Source: Flagellatimonas centrodinii
GTDB taxonomy: Bacteria; Pseudomonadota; Gammaproteobacteria; Nevskiales; Nevskiaceae
Length of the DNA stretch: 64,000 nt
Assembly: GCF_016918765.2 (NCBI RefSeq)
Contig: NZ_CP092104.1
Location: 496,001-560,000, forward strand
Reading direction: 5' to 3'
Numbering within the stretch: position 1 is the first letter of the stretch; the number at the start of each line of letters is the position of its first letter. Of this stretch, positions 18,036-27,126 are shown one piece after another. The notes below the pieces were generated by a model, which saw only the letters and a list, made by a program, of their open reading frames with translations, did no database searches and was not told the DNA's origin. Made by a program: the position numbers and the translations under genes.

Positions 18036-19264
18036 CAGCCGAACCTCTGATCTCTCATCCCGCCGTCGTGCTCGGCCTGCTGTTCGTGCTGCTGGGCGCC
18101 GTCTTTCACACCACCCAGAGCGCGCACCCGTTCTGGCAGCGCTTCTACCGTTACGTGCCCGCGCTGTTGCTGTGTTACCTGCTGCCAGCACTGTTGAATA
18201 CCTTCGGCATCGTCGATGGCAGTGGCACACCGCTGTATCGAATCGCCATCGACTACCTGCTGCCACCGACCCTCGCACTACTGACGCTGTCAGTAGATTT
18301 GCCGGCGATCCGCCGGCTCGGCCGCAAGGCGATCATCCTGTTCCTCGCTGGCACCTTCGGTGTGGTGATCGGTGGCCCTATCGCCATCCTGGTGTTCCGG
18401 CTGTTCTCTCCGGAAACCGTGGCGGGCGACACCTGGGGCGGCATGGCGACACTCGCCGGCAGCTGGATCGGCGGCGGCGCCAATCAGGCAGCGATGAAGG
18501 AGGTCTTCGATGTTGATGCCAACCTGTTCGGCGCCTTCGTCGCGGTCGACATCATCGTCGCCAACCTGTGGATGGCGGTGTTGCTGTGGATGGCGGCCAA
18601 CCACCGCATGCTCGACCAGCGCCGTGGCGCCGACACCACCGCCATTGATGCCCTGCAGGCCAGCATGGCGGCGTTCCAGAGCGCCCACGCCAGAATCCCC
18701 AGCCTGGCCGACCTGATTCGCATCCTCGCGGTCGGCTTCGGCGCGGCCGGCCTGGCGACGGCCCTGGCCCATCCGCTGGCGGGCCTGTTTGCCGGACAGG
18801 GCTGGGCCGTCAGACTGTCGCTCACATCGGTGTTTTTCTGGACGGTGGTCATCACCACCACCGTCGGCCTGGCACTGTCCTTCACCCCGGCGCGGCGGCT
18901 CGAGGGGGCCGGGGCATCCCGCGTTGGCTCGGCCATGCTCTATGTGCTGATTGCCTGCATCGGTCTGCACATGGACCTCAAGAGCATTTTCACCAACCCC
19001 GGCCTGTTCGGCGTCGGTCTGGTGTGGATGGCAGTGCACGCCAGCGTCCTGCTGTTCACCGCTTATCTGTTGAAGGCACCGACCTTCTTCATCGCAGTCG
19101 GCAGCCAGGCCAACATCGGCGCCGCCGCCAGCGCACCGGTGGTGGCCAGCGCCTTCCATCCCGCACTGGCCCCGGTCGGCGTTCTGCTGGCAGTGCTGGG
19201 CTACGGCCTGGGGACCTATGCCGCCTGGATCTGTGCCCAGCTCATGCGGGTGGCGGCGGGCTAA
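18032..19264 (+). CDS. DUF819 family membrane protein
   Basis: 410 residues with about ten membrane helices. It fits DUF819 (YjcL-like): the N-terminal half contains LSVDLPAIRRLGRKAIILF and the Gly-rich GSWIGGGANQAAMKE, which is a family signature, and the C-terminal half contains LKAPTFFIAVGSQANIGAAA. The fold resembles sodium-coupled or amino-acid exporters, but no substrate is established. ATGA overlap with comF suggests one transcript. Its 3' end overlaps the convergent hydrolase gene by 23 bp, so there is no room for a normal terminator between them. Confidence 0.85.
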   Translation: MTAEPLISHPAVVLGLLFVLLGAVFHTTQSAHPFWQRFYRYVPALLLCYLLPALLNTFGIVDGSGTPLYRIAIDYLLPPTLALLTLSVDLPAIRRLGRKAIILFLAGTFGVVIGGPIAILVFRLFSPETVAGDTWGGMATLAGSWIGGGANQAAMKEVFDVDANLFGAFVAVDIIVANLWMAVLLWMAANHRMLDQRRGADTTAIDALQASMAAFQSAHARIPSLADLIRILAVGFGAAGLATALAHPLAGLFAGQGWAVRLSLTSVFFWTVVITTTVGLALSFTPARRLEGAGASRVGSAMLYVLIACIGLHMDLKSIFTNPGLFGVGLVWMAVHASVLLFTAYLLKAPTFFIAVGSQANIGAAASAPVVASAFHPALAPVGVLLAVLGYGLGTYAAWICAQLMRVAAG

Positions 19265-20054
19265 GCTGACGCTTGAGGAAGGCGATGCCTTCAGCCTCGG
19301 CGCCGCCATCCCAGTAAAACGCTGCGATATGGCCTCGGAACGGGACCATTCTCAGCGACACCGACACCCCGGCGCGGGCGAGCGCCGCCTGCATCTGACG
19401 CGCGTTGTCGGCGCCGACCACCCAGTCCCAGGCGGCATGGTAGAGGTACATTGGCGCGCTCTGTGGCGTCACCTGAAACACCGGCGAGGCGGCATGCCAG
19501 CCCTGGCTATCGGTGGTCAGTCGGGTCCCCATCAGGTCCCGGATCAGCGGGCTGCGCGGATAGCGGGTGAGGTCCGCCGGCAGGCCGCCCGCCACCACCG
19601 CCCGCACCTCGGCGGTTGCGCCCACCAGGGCAGCCAGATGGGCACCGGCTGAATACCCCCAGGCGCCGATTCGCGCGGGGTCAGCCCCGAGGGTATTGGT
19701 CGGGTCGCGCAACCACGCCAGCGCCGCGCGCGCGTCTTCACGCTGGGCCGGCCACTGCGCCTCCGGCGCCAGGCGATAGCCGACCGACACCGACATCAGA
19801 CCCGCCGCCGCCAGCTGCTCGCCCACCGGGTCCATCTGCGCCGGCTCACCCCCGCGCCAACCGCCGCCATGCAACACCAGCACGGTGGGCCAGCCTGCCG
19901 CCGGGGCCTCGCCGGGCGGGCGATGAATCCGCGCCTGCAGCCAGGTCTGGTTGTCGGCGGCGCGAAACTGTCGCTGCTCCACGTCGCCGGCATGGGCGCC
20001 GGTGGCCACCCAGCTCAACACCCCTGCCATCAATAGCTGCCGATATCCCCTCAC
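19242..20054 (-). CDS. Secreted alpha/beta hydrolase (esterase/lipase-like)
   Basis: 270 residues. Signal peptide MRGYRQLLMAGVLSWVATG ending AHA, then an alpha/beta-hydrolase domain with oxyanion motif HGGGWRGG, nucleophile serine in GYSAGAH, and a C-terminal GH histidine (FRGHIAAF). This is the BD-FAE/hormone-sensitive-lipase-like arrangement. The start was placed at GTG 20054 because it overlaps the ubiA stop (GTGA) and makes a perfect signal peptide. The substrate is unknown; short acyl or feruloyl esters are typical. It is co-transcribed with ubiA without obvious functional connection. Confidence 0.85.
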   Translation of the reverse strand: MRGYRQLLMAGVLSWVATGAHAGDVEQRQFRAADNQTWLQARIHRPPGEAPAAGWPTVLVLHGGGWRGGEPAQMDPVGEQLAAAGLMSVSVGYRLAPEAQWPAQREDARAALAWLRDPTNTLGADPARIGAWGYSAGAHLAALVGATAEVRAVVAGGLPADLTRYPRSPLIRDLMGTRLTTDSQGWHAASPVFQVTPQSAPMYLYHAAWDWVVGADNARQMQAALARAGVSVSLRMVPFRGHIAAFYWDGGAEAEGIAFLKRQLSPPPPA

Positions 20055-20929
20055 GCCGCGGTGCTCCCGAATTCCAGTACCAATCCCAGCCAGATGGCCG
20101 CGCCCTGCCAGTGGCTGCGTTTGAAGGCGGCGAAACAGGCCTGCGGATCGCGCCTGCGGGTCTGCCAATGGGCCGCCGCCATCAACCCGAGCGCCACCAC
20201 CAGGCCGCCGAAATAGGCGGGACCGAATCCGGCCGTCCGGCCGACACTGGCGAGCAGCACCAGCGCAAGCAGGTTGAGGGACAGCACCACCGCACGATCG
20301 TGACGCCCGAACCACCGCGCCGACGACCGCACACCGATGCGGGCATCGTCCTCACGGTCGGCCATGGCGTAGTAGGTGTCGTAGGCGATCACCCAGGCCA
20401 CGTTGGCCGCCATCAACAGGGCCACTGGCCACACCGGCACCGTGCCCTGCAACACCGCCCAGGCCATCGGCATGCCCCAGCTGAAGGCCAGCCCCAGCAC
20501 CGCCTGCGGAAGATCGATAACCCGCTTCATCAAGGGATAGACCGCCGCCAGCAATACGGCCGGCACCGACCAGGCCACCGCCAACGGACTGCGCAGGCTC
20601 ATCAACAGGAGCAGCGCGACGAGCGCCAGCAACACGGCGGTGACAACGCCCTGGCGGGCCGTCAGGCGGCCTGCGGCAATCGGCCGGTCCGCGGTGCGAC
20701 GGACGTGCGGGTCGACCTTGCGATCGGCGACATCGTTGATGGCACACCCCGCCGAGCGCATCAGCACGGTGCCGAGGACGAACACCGTCAGCACCGGCCA
20801 CGGCGGCCATCCTTCCGCCGCCCACCACAAGGCCCACAGCGTCGGCCAAAGCAACAGCCAGATGCCGACCGGGCGGTCGAGACGGATGAGCTGAATGTAG
20901 TCGCGCAGCGGAGAGGCAGAGTGGGCCAT
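20051..20929 (-). CDS. ubiA: 4-hydroxybenzoate polyprenyltransferase
   Basis: 292 residues, nine membrane helices. It attaches the octaprenyl-type tail to 4-hydroxybenzoate in ubiquinone synthesis. The two Asp-rich prenyl-diphosphate motifs are NDVADRKVD and YAMADREDDARIG, and the entry block is DYIQLIRLDRPVGIWLLLWP. ATG 20929 was used; an in-frame TTG nine codons upstream lies within the end region of the neighbouring kinase gene. ubiC, which often neighbours ubiA, is not seen in the window. Confidence 0.96.
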   Translation of the reverse strand: MAHSASPLRDYIQLIRLDRPVGIWLLLWPTLWALWWAAEGWPPWPVLTVFVLGTVLMRSAGCAINDVADRKVDPHVRRTADRPIAAGRLTARQGVVTAVLLALVALLLLMSLRSPLAVAWSVPAVLLAAVYPLMKRVIDLPQAVLGLAFSWGMPMAWAVLQGTVPVWPVALLMAANVAWVIAYDTYYAMADREDDARIGVRSSARWFGRHDRAVVLSLNLLALVLLASVGRTAGFGPAYFGGLVVALGLMAAAHWQTRRRDPQACFAAFKRSHWQGAAIWLGLVLEFGSTAA

Positions 20930-20939
20930 GGCCCGCAGT

Positions 20940-22295
20940 TTAGCCTCGTGCGGCAACCTTACGTGGTCGTCGCAGGGGCCCGGTCAGCCGCGCCCGCAGG
21001 CCGCCGAGCGGGCTGTCCTCGAGCGCAAACGTCCAGCCGTACAGCGCCACCAGATCCTGGACGATGGCGAGCCCCAGCCCGCTGCCGGGCTGCTGTTCGT
21101 CCCAGCGCACACCGCGCCGCAGGGCGCCCTCGCGCTGTTCCGGAGGCAGACCGGGGCCGTCATCGTCCACCGTCAGGGTGACCGTGCCCTCACCCGCCTC
21201 GGCCGTCAGACGAATGCGCGAGTGCGCCCACTTGCCGGCATTGTCGAGCAGATTGCCGACCAGCTCCTGCAGATCCTGCGGTTCCATGGCCACCCCGATG
21301 CCCTCGGGCAGACGCGCCTCAAGCACTCGCCCGTTGCCCCCGTGCAAGCCCCGAATGGCGTCCACCAACGGCCGCAGTGTCGCGAGCAGATCGACCCGCC
21401 GATAGCGGCCGCCCGCCGCCCCCCCGGCTGCCGCACGGGCAAGGTGGTGATTGACGGTGGCGTCGATCGCGGCCAAGGACCGCCGCAGGAGGTCGCGATC
21501 CGGCACCGGCTCTGCCGCGGCCATGCGCGAGGTGGCGAGCGGCTGCTTGAGCGCGTGGGCGAGGTTGCCGGCGACGGTCCGCGAGCGGGTCACGACCGCG
21601 GCCTGATGGGCCAGCACTTCATTGAGGGTTTCGGCGAGGCCGACCAGATCCGGCGGCAGCGCCGTGCTCAACGAGGGTCGATCACCGTCACGCACCGCCT
21701 CCAGGTCGTCCCGTATGCTGCGCAGCGGCCGCAAGCCCCAGCGGATCTGCACGGCAAACAACACCAGCAAGAGACTGCCGAGGGTGCCAAGCCCCCACCA
21801 CAGCAATCGATTGAAGGCCGAGACCTCGGCATTGAGCGCTGACTGCGGCTCGGTGACGATCAACTCCAGGGGTTGCGGAACCTGCGCCAACTGCAGCCGC
21901 AGGTAATGACCCCGCAGCGCCTCGCCCATGGGGCCCTGCAAGGTGATCGACCCGCGCACCAAGGGCGTTGCCAGTGGTGGCACCGTCAGCGTGGCGTCCC
22001 ACAGCGAACGCGACGTGGCAATCACCTCGTCCTCGCGCAGCACCTGCCAGTACCAGCCGGAATACACCTGCCCATAGCGCGCCTCGGCCACCGAGCCGCC
22101 TAGCCGCAGATCGCCCGGCGTCGAAGCTTCGATGCGCGCGGCGAGCGTCTCCACCAGGGCTTGCAGGCGCTGGTCATGGGCCACCGCCACCGCGCGCCGA
22201 AAGGCATCCGACAACAGGATGCCGGCGGCCGGCAACGCCACCAAGATGGTCAGGGTTGCGACGATCAGCAGCCGGGTACTGATGGACACCCTCAT
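20940..22295 (-). CDS. Sensor histidine kinase (PhoQ/QseC-like)
   Basis: 451 residues. TM1 is about 8-28, a periplasmic sensor domain about 30-160 and TM2 about 164-184; then come HAMP, dimerisation helix and HATPase. The phospho-accepting H247 is in NLAHALKQPLA. N-box NLLDNAGKWA, G1 DDGPGL and G2 GSGLGLAIV are complete, so the kinase should be active. Its start overlaps the response regulator stop by 4 bp. The AHALKQPLA H-box is the PhoQ-type sequence. The periplasmic ligand is unknown; divalent cations or cationic peptides are reasonable by family. Confidence 0.9.
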   Translation of the reverse strand: MRVSISTRLLIVATLTILVALPAAGILLSDAFRRAVAVAHDQRLQALVETLAARIEASTPGDLRLGGSVAEARYGQVYSGWYWQVLREDEVIATSRSLWDATLTVPPLATPLVRGSITLQGPMGEALRGHYLRLQLAQVPQPLELIVTEPQSALNAEVSAFNRLLWWGLGTLGSLLLVLFAVQIRWGLRPLRSIRDDLEAVRDGDRPSLSTALPPDLVGLAETLNEVLAHQAAVVTRSRTVAGNLAHALKQPLATSRMAAAEPVPDRDLLRRSLAAIDATVNHHLARAAAGGAAGGRYRRVDLLATLRPLVDAIRGLHGGNGRVLEARLPEGIGVAMEPQDLQELVGNLLDNAGKWAHSRIRLTAEAGEGTVTLTVDDDGPGLPPEQREGALRRGVRWDEQQPGSGLGLAIVQDLVALYGWTFALEDSPLGGLRARLTGPLRRPRKVAARG

Positions 22296-22957
22296 GCATT
22301 TGCCCGGTTGATCCTGAAGCCGCGGCCCCTCACCGTTTCGATCAACCCCGCTTTCAGCTTGCGGCGGATGCGGCCGATCAGGACATCCAGCACATTGGAA
22401 TCGGGGTCGCGATCCCGTTCGTAGACGTGCTCGCTGAGCTCGGTCCGGCTGACCACACGGTCGGCCGCCAGGGCCAGATACACCACGAGCTTGTATTCCT
22501 GTGCCGTCAGCGGCACCGGCATGCCGCCTTCACTGACCTCGCCACGACCGGTGTCGAGCACCACATCGCCGAACTGCAACACCACCCGTGACTCGCCACG
22601 GCTGCGGCGGATCAGCGCCTGCAGGCGCAGCACCACTTCCATCGGCTCGAACGGCTTGGACACGAAGTCGTCAGCGCCGGCCGCGAAGCCCGCCGCCTTG
22701 TCAGGCCAGCGGCCGCGCGCGGTGAGAATCAGCACCGGCACCCCGATCGCGGATTCTCGCCATTCCCGCAGCAAGCTCAGGCCATCACGCACCGGCAAGC
22801 CAAGGTCGAGCACCACCGCGTCGTAGCGTTCGGTGCGCACCAGAAAGTCGACCTGATCCCCGCTATGACTCTGGTCGACCGCGAAGCCGGCACGCGACAG
22901 CACCTGCGCAAGCCCTGCGGACAGGGCGCGATCATCCTCGGCGATCAGCACTCTCAC
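22292..22957 (-). CDS. OmpR/PhoP-family response regulator
   Basis: 221 residues. Receiver domain with acidic pocket E7-D8-D9, phosphorylation site D51 (VVLDLGLP) and K101 (SKPFE), followed by a winged-helix trans_reg_C domain with EYKLVVYLALAADRVVSRTELSEHVY. It belongs to the PhoP/QseB subfamily. The GTG start at 22957 overlaps the stop of the PepSY gene by 4 bp and its stop overlaps the kinase start, so the three are one translation unit. The upstream region holds a PhoP-box-like repeat, so autoregulation is likely. Confidence 0.93.
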   Translation of the reverse strand: MRVLIAEDDRALSAGLAQVLSRAGFAVDQSHSGDQVDFLVRTERYDAVVLDLGLPVRDGLSLLREWRESAIGVPVLILTARGRWPDKAAGFAAGADDFVSKPFEPMEVVLRLQALIRRSRGESRVVLQFGDVVLDTGRGEVSEGGMPVPLTAQEYKLVVYLALAADRVVSRTELSEHVYERDRDPDSNVLDVLIGRIRRKLKAGLIETVRGRGFRINRANA

Positions 22958-23283
22958 CGGCGAATCCGGTCCAGGTTGCGCCCTTCGATCTCCAACAGCC
23001 GGCCGCTGCGGGCATCGAATTCGAACTCCACCCGGTCGCCGGTGGGGGCCAGCAGGTCGATCTCATAGACCCATTCGCCGTCGTCCTCATCAAGCTCTAC
23101 CTCAATGATCTCGCCGTGATAGTCCGCCGATATCTGCGCGAGGATTTCCGCCAGGGGCCGGATCTCGCCCCGCCGCACCGCATCGCGCAAGGCGGCACGA
23201 TCCTCATCGTCGTCGGCCTGACCCGGTGGCGACATCAGCAGGATCAGGAGCAACGGCAGCAGGAAGTGGGAATAGCGGCGCAT
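22954..23283 (-). CDS. Secreted PepSY domain protein
   Basis: 109 residues. Signal peptide (MRRYSHFLLPLLLILLMSPP, cleaved near GQA), then one acidic PepSY domain with ARLRDAV-type helix (RAALRDAVRRGEIRPLAEIL) and the strand pair IIEVELDEDDGEWVYEIDLL and ARSGRLLEIEG. PepSY proteins are periplasmic inhibitors or sensors; a PepSY gene at the head of a PhoPQ-like operon is common. It probably acts with the kinase encoded two genes downstream. Inference: a negative regulator or signal carrier for that kinase. Confidence 0.85.
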   Translation of the reverse strand: MRRYSHFLLPLLLILLMSPPGQADDDEDRAALRDAVRRGEIRPLAEILAQISADYHGEIIEVELDEDDGEWVYEIDLLAPTGDRVEFEFDARSGRLLEIEGRNLDRIRR

Positions 23284-23306
23284 GTCGGCGTTATGCGGAT
23301 AACGGC

Positions 23307-23334
23307 GTGAACATTTCATGAACGTGCCGTTCAC
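23307..23334. promoter_or_regulatory. PhoP-box-like repeat in the divergent intergenic region
   Basis: Reading leftward, CGTTCA (23324-23319), 5 bp, TGTTCA (23313-23308): the same 6-5-6 layout as the PhoP box (G/T)GTTTA-N5-(G/T)GTTTA. A third CGTTCA lies in the opposite orientation at 23328-23333. GTGAAC (23307-23312) and GTTCAC (23329-23334) also form an inverted pair. The site is 25-50 bp upstream of the PepSY start and about 90 bp upstream of the BOF gene. Confidence 0.5.
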
Positions 23335-23424
23335 GAAACGCTGAGCGACGGGGGCCCAGGATGCGCCTCAACCGGTGCACCGACGTTTCGGTTCATCGGC
23401 CCGACCTCATTATTGGAGTTTTTC

Positions 23425-23784
23425 ATGAACCGCAAGAATCTCATCGCCGTGACCGCCGCCACCCTGCTTGCCGCACCGCTGGCACAGGCGCAGTACGCCG
23501 GCCCCAACGCCCACCCGACGCTTGAGACCGTCGGCGTGGTCCTCAGCGATGGACACGACGACCAGTCGGTCCGCCTGCAAGGTCGGCTGATCCGCCAGAT
23601 CGACGAGGAAACCTATCGCTTCAGCGATGGCAGCGGCGAAATCGATGTCGAAATCGATGACGACGACTTCCCGCAGGTGCAGGTCAGCGAAACCACCCGG
23701 GTCGAACTGATTGGCGAGATCGACAGCCGTCGCCTGCGTGACCCGGAAATCGACGTGGAGCAGCTGCGCGTCATCACACCCTGA
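23425..23784 (+). CDS. BOF (YgiW/NirD/YdeI-type) periplasmic OB-fold protein
   Basis: 119 residues. Signal peptide (MNRKNLIAVTAATLLAAPLAQA) followed by an acidic OB-fold: SVRLQGRLIRQIDEETYRFS, then GSGEIDVEIDDDDFP and RVELIGEID, which matches the BOF family. E. coli YgiW is encoded opposite qseBC and Pseudomonas CarO is controlled by a two-component pair, so the placement opposite a PhoP/QseB-type system fits a target gene. These proteins are linked to stress, calcium or metal tolerance. ATG 23425 follows a GGAG site; an in-frame TTG four codons earlier was rejected. Confidence 0.9.
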   Translation: MNRKNLIAVTAATLLAAPLAQAQYAGPNAHPTLETVGVVLSDGHDDQSVRLQGRLIRQIDEETYRFSDGSGEIDVEIDDDDFPQVQVSETTRVELIGEIDSRRLRDPEIDVEQLRVITP

Positions 23785-23793
23785 GGCATTGAT

Positions 23794-23830
23794 GCCCCCG
23801 GCACAGCCAGCTCGAGGCTGTGCCGGGGGC
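23794..23830. terminator. Strong hairpin between convergent BOF and acylase-like genes
   Basis: A 15-bp perfect stem (23794-23808 with 23816-23830) and 7-nt loop. No T run follows on either strand, so it is a terminator or 3'-end stabiliser rather than a textbook rho-independent site. Confidence 0.6.
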
Positions 23831-23836
23831 GCACCT

Positions 23837-26800
23837 TCAGTCCGTGCGCTCGCGCTGGATCTCGGCCGCCTGATGGAAGGTGGGTCGATTGATCCAGTGA
23901 ATCGGCGCGATGGGCAGAAAGCCGAAATTGGTGTGTACGACAGCGTCGTGCACCTCCACCGTATCGCCACCGTAAAGCGCAGTGCCATCCCAGCTGGCCA
24001 TCGCTTGAAGGCCACCAAGATCGGCGATCGCCAGATCCAGTGCCTCGACAACCGCCGCGCGGCAGGCCGCAAGATCGCCACTGCCGGCACAGCGAAGCCG
24101 GCGGTACTGGGGCACATCATCGCCGAGCGCCATCCCGAACATCCGCTTCATGTGCTGGAACCAGCCGCTCTGAAATGCCGAGCCGGTGGCACCCGGTGCA
24201 TTCAGCCGCCCTTGCAACGCCGTGCCACCGGCGCTCTCCAGCGCGTCCAGTTGCGCCGTGACCCGCGGCAGCATGCGTTGGTACCAGGCATCCATCAGCA
24301 CGACAGCCGCCCGGTGATCGTAGATCCCATCCATGTCACGGTCTCGCCGCAGGGCGCCGAGCCCCGGGGTGCCGTCGATCCATTGTTGCGAGCCGTCATT
24401 CAGCCAGTCCTGCATCAGTGCCGCAACGGTCTGCTGTGCATCCGTCATCGCCTCGCTGGCCAGCACCCGCAATAGCAGGGGCAGCACGTCCAGCCCCCGG
24501 GTATCGGTGTACGCGGCATCGCCGACGATTTCGATCATGCTGGCGAGATCGTGCTTGCGCCCACTGTCGCGAAACGCCTGCAGCCGTTTGGACAGGTTCA
24601 CAACACGGTGGGTCGGCCCATAGGATCCGTTGCCGTCAGCCGCGTCCCAGCCAAAGGCGCCGGAGTTGTTCCAGTTGGCAAGAAAGCCACTGGGCGGATT
24701 GGTGTCCTGGATGTGGTCGGCCAACGACAGGTACCCCGGCCATTCGAAGTAACCCAGCGCATCCTGTGCCACCGGTCGGTTGCGCGACGGCCAGCTGACC
24801 GCCCCGCTGTTGCCATCCCCGCCGAATGCCGTGAAGAAATCAACCGGCGGGTTCTCGTCGTTCTGCCATTCAAACCGACCGTCACCCCAAACTGGCAGCT
24901 CCGGCATGTGCTGGGGGTGACGCTGCGGATAGAGGCCGGACTGGATATAGGCAATATCGTCCTGGTCGGCGTACAACCAATTGAACGTGGCCGTCATGCT
25001 GTTGAACAGCTTCTTGTAACGGGTGTGATCCATATCGACACCCTGCGTGGTGAGAATGCCGAACGGAATGGCGGTATCGACATCGGCCAGAAAGGTTGAT
25101 CGCTGAGTGGAGACCGCTACAGGCTCGCCATTGACGGTCGCGGTGGCGAACACGGGGCCGTAGTGGGTGCGAATCACGTAGCGCGAGACCGTCTCCGGGG
25201 TCACCCCACCACCGAGGGCGATACTGGCGACCGTCGGCGTCGCCGTCCAGCGATCGACGCGCGTGTAGAACTGCCGGCATTCGCCGCGAAAAAGATAACC
25301 GTCAGCATCTGGAAATCCGTCGCCGTCACCATCGTCTCGCGACGGCGGTGACCCGTCGAGGTTGCACATCTTCGACACGCGGGTATCGGTAAAGTCCGAC
25401 CCGGCCGAAGTCGGCGTCCACGCGAAGTCGAGCCCGCGACCAATCACGATATAGGGCAGGTTCACCGTCGTGACACCGCGGGCGGCGAGGTCATTCGGGG
25501 TGCCTTCGCGGGAGATCACGGCCGCCTCCCACAGCAGCTGTGGGTTGAAGTAGCCGGTCTGCGGCCCCCCCACGAGGATGGGGTGGCCGCTCTCGGTTTC
25601 GTCAGCATTGACGGCCACCCAGTTGGAGGTGGTGCTTGGCACCCCCAGCTGCTCCAACAGGCTTCGCAGGCTGCTGCCGGGGTCCTGCTGGAGCGCCATC
25701 AGGGTCTTGCCCGCGGTCGGACGCAGCGGCACCTGCACCGCGTTCGCGGTCTGCAGTGCATTGCCGGGCAACAGTCCGCCGAGAATCCGCTGAAGGTCGG
25801 TCGCCATTCCGGGCAGGTCGGGCGGCGCGAGCAGCCCGGCGCCCTCCGTGCCGACCAGGGGTTGCCCACGAAAGCTACCCGCGTCCCACAGCGCCACCCC
25901 GTCTGGCAGCGTCAACGGACAACTTTCGCTGAAGAAGCCACTCTGGGTATCGAAAGTATCGGTGGCCGTGTGGTAGCTATCAGCCGCACTGGCGTGCCGC
26001 AAATCGCGCCAGGTCTCGCAGGCTGCCGTCGGCAGCGTCGTCGTGCCGCCACCGATGGCCGGGTCCAGGGCCTGCAGCAGACGGACATTCGACGCTTCAG
26101 CGCCACCCCCCAGGCCCAGTGCCGACTGGATCAGGATGGCGTTGGCAACGATGTCGTTGGCGGTGAACGGTGCCGGCGGAAATTTCGGCAGATCGATACC
26201 GACAGACAGCCCCAGCGTCAGGTACTCGGGCGGAATCTGGGCGGCGTTTGCGCCGGTCAGCGAATCGATGAAGGCGTTCATGCCAGCCACGAACATTTCG
26301 GTGTCCGCCAGGAACCGGGATCCATAGGGCTCGCCGACTTTCTCCACCGCCGACGCCAGCACCTGCGAAATTTCAGCCTCGCTGTAGGCCGAGGCCGAGC
26401 CGAACTCAAGATCCAGGTCGTAGGTGGTGGCGGAAGGACCCAGGTACTCGGATGCCCGCCCGCGGCCGGCGAAACGCAGGACGTCGAACAGCCACAACCG
26501 GTCTGCCGCAGCGGCATAACCGAGCCCGAACTGCGCAGCATCGCGGGTGGCGCCATCGATGTACGGGACGCCCCAGCCGTCGCGGCGGATGGTCACGCTG
26601 GCGCCATCCGGCGCCGTCAGCGTCTCACTGCTCACCGCCTGCTCTGCGGAGAGCTCGATGGGGGCAGCCTTGAAGTAGTTACAGGCGAGATCCGACATCG
26701 CCTGATGCTCGGCCAGCGACGCTGGAGGCGTGCAATCGCCCCGCCGCAGCGGCGACCGGGCATATGCGAGGTTGCCGTACATCTGCAGCTGGTCGGCGTA

Positions 26801-27043
26801 GTGATCGGGATACTGCGTCGCCTCGGCCGGAATGCCGGCGGGCGCTCCGATACCCCCCGCCGCATTCCCGTTGGCACCCGGCGGCATTGCGCTCAGGAAC
26901 ACGTTGCCGGTGGTGGCACCATCACCCGGGGTTGCCGGCGGCGCACCCAGATCGCCGTGCACCGGATCACTGCTGCCGCAGGCCGCCAATCCCCATATCG
27001 CGACGACCCCGAGCCCTCGGGCACATTGCCTAAAATACGCCAT
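23837..27043 (-). CDS. Lipid-anchored penicillin acylase family protein
   Basis: 1068 residues, longer than typical members (about 750-850). Lipobox GLAAC with Cys22 replaces the usual periplasmic signal. The Ntn-hydrolase alpha part includes VTIRRDGWGVPYIDG and FGLGYAAAADRLWLFDVLR. The self-processing junction gives the N-terminal nucleophile Ser473 in TTSNWVAVN, followed by GGPQTGYFNPQLLWEA. The beta chain contains a DGDGDGFPDADGY insertion that looks like a calcium loop. By family it hydrolyses an amide bond (beta-lactam side chain, acyl-homoserine lactone or other acyl amide); the substrate cannot be read from sequence. GGGGAG precedes the ATG. Confidence 0.88.
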   Translation of the reverse strand: MAYFRQCARGLGVVAIWGLAACGSSDPVHGDLGAPPATPGDGATTGNVFLSAMPPGANGNAAGGIGAPAGIPAEATQYPDHYADQLQMYGNLAYARSPLRRGDCTPPASLAEHQAMSDLACNYFKAAPIELSAEQAVSSETLTAPDGASVTIRRDGWGVPYIDGATRDAAQFGLGYAAAADRLWLFDVLRFAGRGRASEYLGPSATTYDLDLEFGSASAYSEAEISQVLASAVEKVGEPYGSRFLADTEMFVAGMNAFIDSLTGANAAQIPPEYLTLGLSVGIDLPKFPPAPFTANDIVANAILIQSALGLGGGAEASNVRLLQALDPAIGGGTTTLPTAACETWRDLRHASAADSYHTATDTFDTQSGFFSESCPLTLPDGVALWDAGSFRGQPLVGTEGAGLLAPPDLPGMATDLQRILGGLLPGNALQTANAVQVPLRPTAGKTLMALQQDPGSSLRSLLEQLGVPSTTSNWVAVNADETESGHPILVGGPQTGYFNPQLLWEAAVISREGTPNDLAARGVTTVNLPYIVIGRGLDFAWTPTSAGSDFTDTRVSKMCNLDGSPPSRDDGDGDGFPDADGYLFRGECRQFYTRVDRWTATPTVASIALGGGVTPETVSRYVIRTHYGPVFATATVNGEPVAVSTQRSTFLADVDTAIPFGILTTQGVDMDHTRYKKLFNSMTATFNWLYADQDDIAYIQSGLYPQRHPQHMPELPVWGDGRFEWQNDENPPVDFFTAFGGDGNSGAVSWPSRNRPVAQDALGYFEWPGYLSLADHIQDTNPPSGFLANWNNSGAFGWDAADGNGSYGPTHRVVNLSKRLQAFRDSGRKHDLASMIEIVGDAAYTDTRGLDVLPLLLRVLASEAMTDAQQTVAALMQDWLNDGSQQWIDGTPGLGALRRDRDMDGIYDHRAAVVLMDAWYQRMLPRVTAQLDALESAGGTALQGRLNAPGATGSAFQSGWFQHMKRMFGMALGDDVPQYRRLRCAGSGDLAACRAAVVEALDLAIADLGGLQAMASWDGTALYGGDTVEVHDAVVHTNFGFLPIAPIHWINRPTFHQAAEIQRERTD

Positions 27044-27126
27044 CCGTGTGTACTCCCCGTTGATCTGAATTAGTTGTCAGTTTTCAGCAGGCTAGCCCAC
27101 ACGCCGCCAACCTACATTAGGAAATC

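Noticed and set aside
25583-27073. A 496-codon plus-strand frame over the acylase-like gene
   Set aside because: Antisense shadow of a conserved Ntn hydrolase; Arg/Gly/Gln-rich with no recognisable motif.
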